Source: Alphaproteobacteria bacterium
GTDB taxonomy: Bacteria; Myxococcota_A; UBA796; GCA-2862545
Assembly (NCBI GenBank): GCA_020632915.1
Contig: JACKEP010000009.1
Span: 129,771 to 193,770, forward strand
Length of the DNA stretch: 64,000 nucleotides
Reading direction: 5' to 3'
Below, piece by piece: positions 30,025 to 38,545 of this stretch; positions within the stretch are counted from its first letter, which is position 1, and each line of letters starts with the position of its first letter. The notes under the pieces are model-generated. The model ran no database searches and was not told the origin of the DNA. It was given only the letters and a program-made list of their open reading frames with translations. The position numbers were made by a program, and so were the translations under genes.

Positions 30025-30408
30025 ATGCCCGCCGTGTACGCCCCGTCTCCCGTCACGCTGCTCGTCGTGGCCACCCTCAGCCTGGCCGCCTGCGACGACG
30101 ACTACCTGCTGCCCACCGTCGACACCGAGGTGGTGGCCGACCGCACCGACACGATCCTGGCGCTGTCGGGCACCGCCACCGACGGCGCCGCCGTGTTCAC
30201 CGCCAGCTGCGAGCAATGCCACGACGCAGCCGGTGACCAGGCCAAGGTCGGCCCGGCGCTGCGGCCCTACATGGCCAGCGCCGAGGACGCGACGATCGCC
30301 AACCTCGTGCTGGCCGGCGTGCCGCCGTCGATGCCGTCGTTCTCGACGCTGCTCGACCAGGACGTGGCCGACCTGATCGCCTGGCTGCACGACAGCTTCG
30401 ATCCCTGA
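30025..30408 (+). CDS. Lipoprotein mono-haem cytochrome c
   Basis: A 127-residue predicted lipoprotein cytochrome. The signal ends LSLAACDDD (lipobox), then a short Asp/Thr linker. The haem motif is CEQCH within GAAVFTASCEQCHDAAGD, the usual start of class I cytochrome c, and Met in VPPSMPSFS is the probable sixth ligand. The C-terminal helix (DLIAWLHDSF) is typical. It should carry electrons in the periplasm while anchored to a membrane. GAGG precedes the ATG. No oxidase or dehydrogenase gene is next to it. Confidence 0.88.
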   Translation: MPAVYAPSPVTLLVVATLSLAACDDDYLLPTVDTEVVADRTDTILALSGTATDGAAVFTASCEQCHDAAGDQAKVGPALRPYMASAEDATIANLVLAGVPPSMPSFSTLLDQDVADLIAWLHDSFDP

Positions 30409-30550
30409 AACGCTCGGGGCCTTCGGTCGTTGAACGGCCGGGTCGACGCACGCCCGACGGTGTAGAGGCACTCCCTGCACCCGGGACCGTCCGCCCAGGT
30501 GCCGGGTGCGCGCACCCGTCTGCCGTTCCTCGCTCCCCGAAGGCGACAGC

Positions 30551-31489
30551 ATGATCTCGATCCAGAACCTGACCCGGCGCTACGACACCACCGTCGCCGT
30601 CTCCGGTGTGTCCACGGAGATCCAGCGCGGTGAGATCGTCGGCCTCCTCGGCCACAACGGTGCCGGCAAGACCACCGTGATGAAGATCGTCACCGGCTAC
30701 CTCGAGGCCACCGAGGGCACCGTCGTCGTCGACGGCCTCGACGTGGAGACCCACCGCACCGAGGTGCAGCGACGCATCGGGTACCTCCCCGAGAACGCCC
30801 CGCTCTACGACGAGATGCTCGTCCAGGAGTACCTCGTGATGATGGCGGAGCTGCGGGGTGTGCCCGGCGCCGAGATCGGGCGCCGCGTGGCCGAGGCCGT
30901 CGTGGCGACCGGCCTCGCCGACCGCGTGCTCGCCCCGATCGGCACGCTGTCGAAGGGCCTGCGCCAGCGGGTGGGCATCGCCCAGGCGATCCTGCACCAT
31001 CCCGACGTGCTCGTGCTCGACGAGCCGACGAACGGGCTGGATCCGATGCAGATCCAGACCATCCGCGAGCTGATCCGCGAGCTCGGCAAGCGGTCGACGA
31101 TCATCCTGTCGACCCACATCCTCCAGGAGATCGAGGCGGTCTGCGACCGCGTCCTCATCATGATCAACGGCCACCTGGTCACCGACGCCCGCCTGTCGGA
31201 CCTCCTCGACACCAAGCGCGTGCGCCTGGAGCTGGCCCCCGGCGCCACCGATGTCGCCCGCACGCTGGGTGCGGTCGACGGTGTCACCGACGTGGTCTCC
31301 CTGCCCGGTGTCGACGGTGGCTACGGCGTGCGCTGGCACGGCGACGCGCCCCCCGTGCCCGGTCTCATCGCAGCCGCAACGAAGGCGGGGTGGACGATCC
31401 GGAGCGTGGCGCCCGAACACCGCACGCTCGAGACGGTGTTCAAGGAGCTGCAGGCCGACCACCTCGCCCGCCACGGAGGTGTGGCATGA
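30551..31489 (+). CDS. ABC transporter ATP-binding protein, GldA-like
   Basis: A 312-residue ABC ATPase: Walker A GHNGAGKTT, Q-loop region YLPENAPLYDEM, signature LSKGLRQRVG, Walker B VLVLDEPTNGLDP and the switch STHILQEIE. The C-terminal extension (about 215-312) is usual in exporters of the GldA/NatA type. The start at 30551 follows a weak ribosome site. It overlaps the next gene by ATGA, and that gene in turn overlaps the third, so the three form one operon. In gliding bacteria the GldA-F-G transporter is needed for motility or secretion; whether it is so here is inference. Confidence 0.9.
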   Translation: MISIQNLTRRYDTTVAVSGVSTEIQRGEIVGLLGHNGAGKTTVMKIVTGYLEATEGTVVVDGLDVETHRTEVQRRIGYLPENAPLYDEMLVQEYLVMMAELRGVPGAEIGRRVAEAVVATGLADRVLAPIGTLSKGLRQRVGIAQAILHHPDVLVLDEPTNGLDPMQIQTIRELIRELGKRSTIILSTHILQEIEAVCDRVLIMINGHLVTDARLSDLLDTKRVRLELAPGATDVARTLGAVDGVTDVVSLPGVDGGYGVRWHGDAPPVPGLIAAATKAGWTIRSVAPEHRTLETVFKELQADHLARHGGVA

Positions 31490-34332
31490 ACGCGGTGACG
31501 ACCGTCGCGCGCAAGGAGCTGCGCGGCCTGTTCCAGTCCCCGATCGCGCTGCTGTTCCTGGCGGTGTTCGAGCTGGTGGTCCTGTTCACGTTCTTCTCGG
31601 CGTCGCGCTTCTTCGCGCGCAACCTCGCCGACGTGCGACCCCTGTTCGCGTGGCTGCCCGTGCTGCTCGTGTTCCTCACGGCCGCCGTCACGATGCGCGC
31701 CTGGGCCGAGGAGCGCAAGCTCGGCACCCTCGAGGTGCTGATGACGCTGCCGGTCCGCACGCGCGACCTGGTGCTCGGCAAGTTCCTCGCCGCCACCGCG
31801 CTCGTGGCCGTGGGGCTCCTGCTCACGCTGCCGCTGCCGATCATGGTCTCCACCCTCGGCGACCTCGACTGGGGCCCGGTGGTGGGCGGCTACGTGGGCG
31901 CCCTGCTGCTGGGCGCGCTGTACGCGAGCATCGGCCTGTGCGTGTCGGCACGCACCGACAACCAGGTGGTCAGCCTGATGGTCACGCTGGTGATCGGGGG
32001 CGCGCTGTACCTGGTGGGCACCGACGTGGTGACCTCGCTCGTGGGCACCGAGCCTGCCGAGGTGCTCCGCGCGATCGGCACCGGCAGCCGCTTTGCGAGC
32101 ATCGAGCGCGGCGTGCTCGACCTGCGCGACCTCGTCTACTACGGCGCGCTGACCGCCTTCTTCCTCGTGCTCAACGGCGCGTTCCTCGACGCCGAGCGCG
32201 CCGACCCCGGCTCGGAGCGCGGTCGCGCCCGCACGCTGACCCTGTGGACGGTCACGGCCCTCGTCGCGGCCAACGCCATCGCCGCCGTCGTCTGGCTCAC
32301 ACCGGTCACCGCGGCGCGCGTCGACCTCACCGCCAACGGCGACTACTCGATCAGCGCGACCACCACCGACATCCTGGCCCAGCTCGACGAGCCGCTGTTC
32401 ATCGACGGCTACTTCTCCGAGCGCACCCACCCCAAGCTCGCGCCGCTGGTGCCGCAGATCAAGGACCTGCTCGCCGAGTACGCCATCGCAGGCGACGGCA
32501 AGGTCCAGGTCCACTTCGCCGACCCGAACCAGGACGAGGCCCTGGAGCAGGAGCTGGCCGAGCAGTACGGCATCCGCTCGGTGCCGTTCCAGGTCGACGA
32601 CCGCCACCAGCAGTCGGTGGTCAACAGCTTCTTCCACATCCTGGTGCGCTACGGCGACAAGTACGAGGTGCTGTCGTTCGACGACCTGATCGAGGTCTAC
32701 GCCGACAGCGACGCCTTCGAGGTCCGGCTGCGCAACCTCGAGTACGATCTGACGCGCACGATCAAGCGTGTCAGCCAGGACTTCCAGACGCTGCAGTCGG
32801 TGCTGGCCGACCTCCCGGAGCCCGCCCACCTCACGCTGTACGCCACGCCGTCCTCGCTGCCCGACGACGACGCGAGCGTGCTGCCCCTGGTGGAGCAGGT
32901 GGCGAAGGACACGGCGGCGGCGTCCGGCGGCAAGCTCCAGTACGAGCAGGTCGACCCCACCGGCGACGACGCGCTGCAGCAGCGGCTGTTCGACCAGTAC
33001 GGCCTGCGCCCGCTCGCGGCCGACCTGTTCGCCCGCCAGACCTACTACTTCGAGCTCGTGCTCACGATGGGCGACAAGGTCGAGCGGCTCGCCCCGCGGG
33101 GCGACGTCAAGGAGGCCGATCTCAAGCAGGCCATCGAGGCCGCCGTCAAGCGCGTGGTCCCGGGCCAGCTCACCACGCTGGGCGTGTTCACCGAGATCCC
33201 CGAGGCCCCCCCGCCCAACCCCCAGCTGCCGCCCCAGTTCCAGCCGCCGCCCCCGCGTCCGGACTACCAGCTGCTCCAGCAGGTGCTGGGCGACGCCTAC
33301 GAGGTCACGCCGGTCCAGCTCGACGGCGACACCCCCCACGTGCCCGACACGGTCGACGTGCTCCTCGTCGCCAAGCCGGGACGCCTCAGCCCCCGCCAGC
33401 AGTTCGCGATCGACCAGTACGTGATGCGCGGCGGCAAGCTCATCGCGCTGGCCGGCAGCCACGACATCACCGTGTCCCGCGAGGGGCTGAACACCGCCAC
33501 GGCGCCGGCGTCGCTGCGCGACCTGCTCGCGGCGTACGGCGTGGACGTCGGCGGGTCCTTCGTCCTCGACGCGCAGATGGCGTCGTTCCCGCGGCCCAAG
33601 CAGGAGCGGGTGGGCGGCGGCCTCGTGCTCAACCGCGTCGAGCTGGAGCCGTACCCGTTCTTCATCGACGTGCGCGGCTCGGGCATGGACCACGACAGCC
33701 CCGCCACCTCCGGCCTGTCGAGCATGACGATGCCGTGGGCCTCGCCGCTGACGGTGAGCGCGCCCGAAGGGGTCACGGCCACACCGCTCGTGCACAGCAC
33801 GGACGAGGCGTGGCTGTACGACGGCACGAGCCTCGACGGCGGCCCGCCGGGCAGCGAGACCGACAGCTACGTCCTCGCCGCCACGCTGACCGGGTCGTTC
33901 CCGTCGTACTTCGCCGACCACCCGAACCCGTACATGACCGGCGACGCCTCGGCCGAGGGCGCCGACGCCACGGGCGGCACGGTCAAGGCCTCGCTCCCCG
34001 ACGCCCGCGTCACCGTGGTGGGCTCGTCCGAGTTCGTGTCCGACCTGATCCTGTCGCTGGCGTCCAACCCCGGCGGTGAGGTCCACCGGGGCAACCTGCA
34101 GTTCCTGCAGAACCTGGTCGACCTGTCCACCGAGGACACCGACCTGCTCACCATCCGCTCGGCGGGCGCCTACGCGCGCACGCTCGAGCCGCTCGACGAG
34201 GGCCAGCGCAACCTGATGGAGCTGGCGCAGTACGGCATCGCGCTGGTGCTGCTGGCGCTGGTGGCGGTGCTCCCGCGCAACCGCCGCCGTCACCTCACGC
34301 CGATCTCCCTGCCCACCGGAGGTGCTGCATGA
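31486..34332 (+). CDS. Fused ABC-2 permease and GldG-like auxiliary protein
   Basis: A 948-residue membrane protein. Residues 1-235 form an ABC-2 permease with six helices (GldF-like: ARKELRGLFQSPIALLFLAV, RKLGTLEVLMTLPVRTRDLV). After a further helix (ALVAANAIAAVVWL) comes a large extracytoplasmic domain of GldG/ABC_transp_aux type (YSISATTTDILAQLDEPLFI, DPNQDEALEQELAEQYGI, RGGKLIALAG), including a Pro-rich loop near residue 580. A last helix (GIALVLLALVAVLP) precedes a basic tail. In Bacteroidota GldF and GldG are separate; here they are fused. Start overlaps the ATPase gene's stop and follows GGAGG. Confidence 0.9.
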   Translation: MNAVTTVARKELRGLFQSPIALLFLAVFELVVLFTFFSASRFFARNLADVRPLFAWLPVLLVFLTAAVTMRAWAEERKLGTLEVLMTLPVRTRDLVLGKFLAATALVAVGLLLTLPLPIMVSTLGDLDWGPVVGGYVGALLLGALYASIGLCVSARTDNQVVSLMVTLVIGGALYLVGTDVVTSLVGTEPAEVLRAIGTGSRFASIERGVLDLRDLVYYGALTAFFLVLNGAFLDAERADPGSERGRARTLTLWTVTALVAANAIAAVVWLTPVTAARVDLTANGDYSISATTTDILAQLDEPLFIDGYFSERTHPKLAPLVPQIKDLLAEYAIAGDGKVQVHFADPNQDEALEQELAEQYGIRSVPFQVDDRHQQSVVNSFFHILVRYGDKYEVLSFDDLIEVYADSDAFEVRLRNLEYDLTRTIKRVSQDFQTLQSVLADLPEPAHLTLYATPSSLPDDDASVLPLVEQVAKDTAAASGGKLQYEQVDPTGDDALQQRLFDQYGLRPLAADLFARQTYYFELVLTMGDKVERLAPRGDVKEADLKQAIEAAVKRVVPGQLTTLGVFTEIPEAPPPNPQLPPQFQPPPPRPDYQLLQQVLGDAYEVTPVQLDGDTPHVPDTVDVLLVAKPGRLSPRQQFAIDQYVMRGGKLIALAGSHDITVSREGLNTATAPASLRDLLAAYGVDVGGSFVLDAQMASFPRPKQERVGGGLVLNRVELEPYPFFIDVRGSGMDHDSPATSGLSSMTMPWASPLTVSAPEGVTATPLVHSTDEAWLYDGTSLDGGPPGSETDSYVLAATLTGSFPSYFADHPNPYMTGDASAEGADATGGTVKASLPDARVTVVGSSEFVSDLILSLASNPGGEVHRGNLQFLQNLVDLSTEDTDLLTIRSAGAYARTLEPLDEGQRNLMELAQYGIALVLLALVAVLPRNRRRHLTPISLPTGGAA

Positions 34333-35297
34333 GCACGCAGACCCTGTTGGGCGGCGCCCTCGCCGTCCAGGTCGCCCTCGCCGTCGTCACCTGGTGGCCG
34401 TCCGGTCCCACGGTGGTGGAGCCCACCGACCTGGTGCCCGGCGGTGCCGACAGCATCACGCAGATCACGGTCACCCCGAAGGGCGGCACGTCCGACCCGG
34501 TGCAGCTGGTGCAGAAGGACGGCGCGTGGACGCTGGCCAGCGCCGACGGCTACCCGGCCGACGCCGACAAGGTCGCCGAGGTCGTCGACGCGCTCGGCAC
34601 GATCAAGCTGCGCACCCCGATCGCCACGCGCGCCGTCACCCACGAACAGCTGGGCGTCTCCGACGACAGCTACGAGAAGAAGGTCGAGTTCACGGCCGGC
34701 GGCACCGAGCACACGCTGCTGCTGGGCGCCGCGGCGAACAAGGCCATCCACCTGCGGGTCGACGGCGGCGACGCGGTCTACCAGGTCAAGGGCCTGTCGG
34801 CGTGGACGATCAAGGACACCAACCGCGGCTACCTGCCGTCGGACTACGTCGACGTCGACAAGGACACCCTGTCGTCGCTGGCGATCACCACGCCGCTCGG
34901 CGCGGCGGCGTTCACCCGCACGGGCACCGGCTGGGCCGTCGACGGTCACCCCGAGCTGGTGGGCGACGCGGCCGCGCTCGACACGTGGCTCGGCAAGATC
35001 GCGAAGGTGCGGCTGTCGGACGTAGCCGGCACGACCGCCGAGCCGGCGTTCGGGCTGACCCCTGCGGCGGTGCGGATCACGTGGTCGGGTGCGCAGGGCG
35101 ACCAGCAGGTGACGGGCGGGCTCGCCGTCGGTGCCGAGGCCGACGGCCGCATCTACGTCAAGTCCGACGACAGCCCGTTCATCGTGCAGGCGCCGTCGTA
35201 CGGCCTGAAGGATCTGGCCACCCTCGACCCGGCCACGCTCGTGGCGCCCGCGCCGACCGACGCGGGGGGGGCCGAGGGGGAGCCCCTGCCCGAGTAG
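34329..35297 (+). CDS. DUF4340 protein of the Gld-type ABC operon
   Basis: A 322-residue exported or membrane-anchored protein: one N-terminal helix (LLGGALAVQVALAVVTWW) then repeated beta-rich modules (ITQITVTPKGG, WTLASADGYPADADKVAEVV) typical of DUF4340. This family regularly sits beside GldA/GldG-type genes and is presumed to work with that transporter in the periplasm. The ATG overlaps the preceding stop (ATGA) and follows CGGAGG. The C-terminus is acidic and Pro-rich. End of the operon. Confidence 0.85.
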   Translation: MSTQTLLGGALAVQVALAVVTWWPSGPTVVEPTDLVPGGADSITQITVTPKGGTSDPVQLVQKDGAWTLASADGYPADADKVAEVVDALGTIKLRTPIATRAVTHEQLGVSDDSYEKKVEFTAGGTEHTLLLGAAANKAIHLRVDGGDAVYQVKGLSAWTIKDTNRGYLPSDYVDVDKDTLSSLAITTPLGAAAFTRTGTGWAVDGHPELVGDAAALDTWLGKIAKVRLSDVAGTTAEPAFGLTPAAVRITWSGAQGDQQVTGGLAVGAEADGRIYVKSDDSPFIVQAPSYGLKDLATLDPATLVAPAPTDAGGAEGEPLPE

Positions 35298-35383
35298 CGG
35301 ATCGCGTTCGAAGCCGTCCGACCGCAGCTGACACGGGCCGGGGGAGCAGCGTGCTACGTTGCGCCTCCCCCGGAGGCCCGTGG

Positions 35384-36316
35384 ATGATCACGGACAGGTT
35401 GACGCTGTCGACGATGATCCTGTCGTCCACCCTCGCCGGGTGGAGCTTCTACAACCTCTACCGGGCCCGCACGGTGCAGAAGTTCCGGCGGCTCGGGGTC
35501 GAGGCCTACCAGGCCACGCTCGACAACGGCCAGCTGTTCTACTGGGCCGGCGGCAAGGGTGACGCCAAGCCCCTGCTGCTGATCCACGGCTTCGGCGGCG
35601 ACGCGATGTTCGGGTGGTCGGAGCAGATGCGGCTGGCCCGCCACCGCTTCCTGATCGCGCCCGACCTGCTGTGGTTCGGCGGCAGCCACTCCCACGCCGG
35701 CGACTTCACCCACCGCTACCAGGCCCGCACGCTCGAGCAGCTGCTCGACCACCTGGCGGTGGAGCGCTGCGACGTGGTGGGCATCAGCTACGGCGGCTTC
35801 GTGGCCGGCGAGCTCGCCAACGCCTGCCCCGATCGCGTCGACAAGCTCGTCATCGTCGACAGCCCCGGCCACGTCTACACCCTCGACGACTACCACGCGA
35901 TGCTCGACCGCCTGGGGCTCGACAGCATCGCCGAGATGATCGTGCCCGACGACCCGAGCGGCGTGCGCCGCCTGCTCCAGCTCGCCTACCACCGGCCGCC
36001 CCCGGTGCCGTCGTTCGTGGCGCGCGACATCTACGCCCACATGTTCGTGCGGTGGAAGGTGGAGAAGGTGCGCCTGCTCGACCAGCTGCTCGCGATGGCC
36101 GACCAGATCGACCCGCGGGACTACCACATCACCGCGCCGACGAAGATCCTGTGGGGCGAGCACGACGAGCTCTTCCCGGTGCCCGTCGCCCACCGGCTGG
36201 CGGACGCGCTCGATGGCCCGGTCGACGTCCACGTGATCCCGTCGACCAACCACGCGCCCAACATGGAGCGCTGGGCCCACTTCAACGACCAGGTGATGGG
36301 CTTCATCGGCGTGTGA
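35384..36316 (+). CDS. Alpha/beta-hydrolase with N-terminal anchor
   Basis: A 310-residue serine hydrolase. After a short N-terminal hydrophobic segment (LTLSTMILSSTLAGWSFYNL) the fold shows LLLIHGFGGDAMFGW (oxyanion loop), the nucleophile elbow VVGISYGGFVA, the acid in LWGEHDELFPV and the His in STNHAPNMER. An esterase or lipase on small or lipid esters is likely. GGAGG lies seven bases before the ATG. It is followed by the leftward tRNA-Leu gene, whose terminator lies in the gap. Confidence 0.88.
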   Translation: MITDRLTLSTMILSSTLAGWSFYNLYRARTVQKFRRLGVEAYQATLDNGQLFYWAGGKGDAKPLLLIHGFGGDAMFGWSEQMRLARHRFLIAPDLLWFGGSHSHAGDFTHRYQARTLEQLLDHLAVERCDVVGISYGGFVAGELANACPDRVDKLVIVDSPGHVYTLDDYHAMLDRLGLDSIAEMIVPDDPSGVRRLLQLAYHRPPPVPSFVARDIYAHMFVRWKVEKVRLLDQLLAMADQIDPRDYHITAPTKILWGEHDELFPVPVAHRLADALDGPVDVHVIPSTNHAPNMERWAHFNDQVMGFIGV

Positions 36317-36367
36317 GGGCGGTCCGTCGCGATGGCGACCGCCACGGTGCCGGGCGAGAAAGCAGCG

Positions 36368-36397
36368 AAGGGACCGATCCGCTGGACCGGCCCCTTC
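36368..36397 (-). terminator. Rho-independent terminator of the tRNA-Leu gene
   Basis: Just downstream of the tRNA on the minus strand, GAAGGGGCCG and CGGTCCCTTC form a 10-bp stem (one G-T pair) with a 10-base loop, followed by GCTGCTTTCT. This is the only hairpin in the window with a real T-rich tail. Confidence 0.7.
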
Positions 36398-36401
36398 GGG
36401 A

Positions 36402-36485
<84 letters not shown>

Positions 36486-36573
36486 GCGGCCTCCCCCTCT
36501 GACCCGTTCGCGCGCGGCGTGCAAGGCGCAGGTGCACAGTCGGGCGCACGATCGGCAGGTCCACGTCACGAGG

Positions 36574-36602
36574 TTTCGAATGCGTGACGCGTCGGCTACC
36601 CT
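36574..36602 (+). promoter_or_regulatory. Candidate promoter of the lipase-like lipoprotein gene
   Basis: TTTCGA (36574-36579), a 17-base spacer and TACCCT (36597-36602), 22 bases before the ATG at 36625. It matches the layout seen before the aminotransferase gene at 4699. Confidence 0.35.
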
Positions 36603-36624
36603 GCGCGGCCGCACGAGGTCCCGC

Positions 36625-38532
36625 ATGCGCTCCACCGTCCTGCTGCTCGCGCTCGCCGCCTGCACCGCCGGCCCCACCACCGACGACGTCGACGACACCG
36701 ATGTCGACGCCGTGCTCGCCGACGATCTGCCCAACCCGATCGTCCCCGACGTGCCGCTGCTGCCGTGGCCGTCCGATCAGTACCTGATCCCCGACGCCAC
36801 CTCGGCCACCGGGCGCCGGGTGTCGGTGCCCGAGGCGCTACTGCCGTCGGGGCTCACCCGCGCGATGTTCGCACGCGACGATGGGTTCTCCCGCGTCGTG
36901 CCGATCGTCACCTGGATGGCCGGCGGCTTCGACCCGTCCACGCTGCCCGACGCGACAGACTGGGCGGCCACCACGCGCGCCGACGCCACGGTGCAGCTGG
37001 TGGAGGTCGCCACGGGCACGCGCTGGCCCGCGATGGTCGAGGTCGACGCCACCGCGCGGGGCCCCGAGGACCAGACGCTGCTCGTCCGCCCCCACCGCGC
37101 GCTGACGCCCGAGACCACGTTCGCCGTGATCGTCACCGACGGCGTGCACGCCGCCGACGGCAGCGTCCACACCGCCTCCGACGCGTTCGTCACCCTGCGG
37201 GACGGCCTCGACGACGACGACCGCGCCCTCTCCTCCTGGCGTCCCGCCTTCGCCACGCTGTCCACGCTGTTCGACGAGCTCGGCATCGAGCCGGCGCACG
37301 TGCTCCAGGCCTGGACGTTCACCACCCGGTCCGAGGGAGGCGTCATCGACCCGGGCATCGCCCTGCAGGACGCCGTGATGGACGCGTCCACGGCCGACTA
37401 CACGCTCACGGGGCCGCTGACCGACACGTCGTGCGGCGACGCCTGCGTCGTCTACGAGGGCACGCTCACCGTGCCGTCGTTCCTCGACGCCGATCACCGC
37501 TTCGTGTTCGGTGACGACGGGCTGCCCACGCCCCAGGGCACCCTCGACGCCCCGTTCCTGGTCACGATCCCGAAGGTGATCACCGACACGCGTCCGGTGG
37601 TGCTCTTCGGCCACGGCTTCTTCAGCGGCATCGAGGAGCCCACCTGGGGCAACCTGTTCGGCGGCCTGGAGACGTGGCAGATGGCCGCGGTCACCACCAA
37701 GTTCTACGGCTTCGCCGAGGAGGACCTCATCGACAGCGCCGCGGTCCTCGGCGGGCGCCTGTACGATCTGGACACCATCGTCGACCAGCAGCTCCAGTCC
37801 CACGCCAACTTCACGATGGTCCACCGGCTGATCACCGAGCGCCTCGCGGCGGCGCTGGAGGTCGACCTCGGCCAGGGGCCGCTGCACCCGCTGGACGGCA
37901 CCCAGGTGCCCTACATGGGCATCTCCAACGGCGGCACCCAAGGCCTCGTGATGATGACCACGTCGCCGGTGCTCGACCGCGGCGGTCTCGTGGTCGCGGG
38001 TGGCGGCTGGTCGCACATGCTGCAGCGCGCCTCCCAGTGGAACGAGCTCGGCGCCTTGTTCTCGGCGAAGTTCCCCGACCACCGCAACCTGCAGCTCGCG
38101 ATGTCGCTGCTGCAGCAGGTCTTCGACCCCGTCGACTCGCTCAACTACGTCGACCACCTGATCGACGACCGCCTGCCCGGCCGTCCCGCCGCGCCCGACC
38201 TGCTGCTCGTCGAGGCGGTCAACGACGCCCAGGTCGCCAACCTCGTCACCGACTGGGTGGCCGGCGAGGCGGGGTTCCCGCTCGTCACCCCCTCCCCGCG
38301 CACCCCGTGGGGGCTCGACAGCGTCACGGCCACCGAAGCGGACGACGTGCGCGTCGGCATGGAGATCTACGACCTGGGCGTGCCCGACAACCCCAGCGGC
38401 AACGTCGCCCCGGAAGAGAACGACGTGCACGATCACGTGCGCCTGCTCGACAGCTACCGCACCCAGATGGGCACGTTCCTCGACAGCGGACGCGTCGTCC
38501 ACCCGTGCGACGGGGCGTGCGACCCGGAGTGA
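36625..38532 (+). CDS. Large lipase-like lipoprotein
   Basis: A 635-residue predicted lipoprotein (MRSTVLLLALAACTAGP, Cys13) with a short Asp/Thr linker. The N-terminal half resembles the domain of bacterial virulence-factor lipases (NPIVPDVPLLPWPSDQYL and PETTFAVIVTDGV). The C-terminal half is an alpha/beta-hydrolase: VVLFGHGFFSGIEEPTWGN near the oxyanion hole and the nucleophile motif YMGISNGGTQG; His in DVHDHVRLLDSY may complete the triad. Such proteins are common in myxobacteria and vibrios and are thought to be secreted or surface esterases. GAGG precedes the start. Confidence 0.82.
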   Translation: MRSTVLLLALAACTAGPTTDDVDDTDVDAVLADDLPNPIVPDVPLLPWPSDQYLIPDATSATGRRVSVPEALLPSGLTRAMFARDDGFSRVVPIVTWMAGGFDPSTLPDATDWAATTRADATVQLVEVATGTRWPAMVEVDATARGPEDQTLLVRPHRALTPETTFAVIVTDGVHAADGSVHTASDAFVTLRDGLDDDDRALSSWRPAFATLSTLFDELGIEPAHVLQAWTFTTRSEGGVIDPGIALQDAVMDASTADYTLTGPLTDTSCGDACVVYEGTLTVPSFLDADHRFVFGDDGLPTPQGTLDAPFLVTIPKVITDTRPVVLFGHGFFSGIEEPTWGNLFGGLETWQMAAVTTKFYGFAEEDLIDSAAVLGGRLYDLDTIVDQQLQSHANFTMVHRLITERLAAALEVDLGQGPLHPLDGTQVPYMGISNGGTQGLVMMTTSPVLDRGGLVVAGGGWSHMLQRASQWNELGALFSAKFPDHRNLQLAMSLLQQVFDPVDSLNYVDHLIDDRLPGRPAAPDLLLVEAVNDAQVANLVTDWVAGEAGFPLVTPSPRTPWGLDSVTATEADDVRVGMEIYDLGVPDNPSGNVAPEENDVHDHVRLLDSYRTQMGTFLDSGRVVHPCDGACDPE

Positions 38533-38545
38533 CCGGGCACGCGCC

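Noticed and set aside
31321..34293. A 990-codon minus-strand frame opposite the GldF-GldG fusion
   Set aside because: Codon-bias shadow of the real gene, with repetitive Val/Glu/Arg/His content and no start signal.
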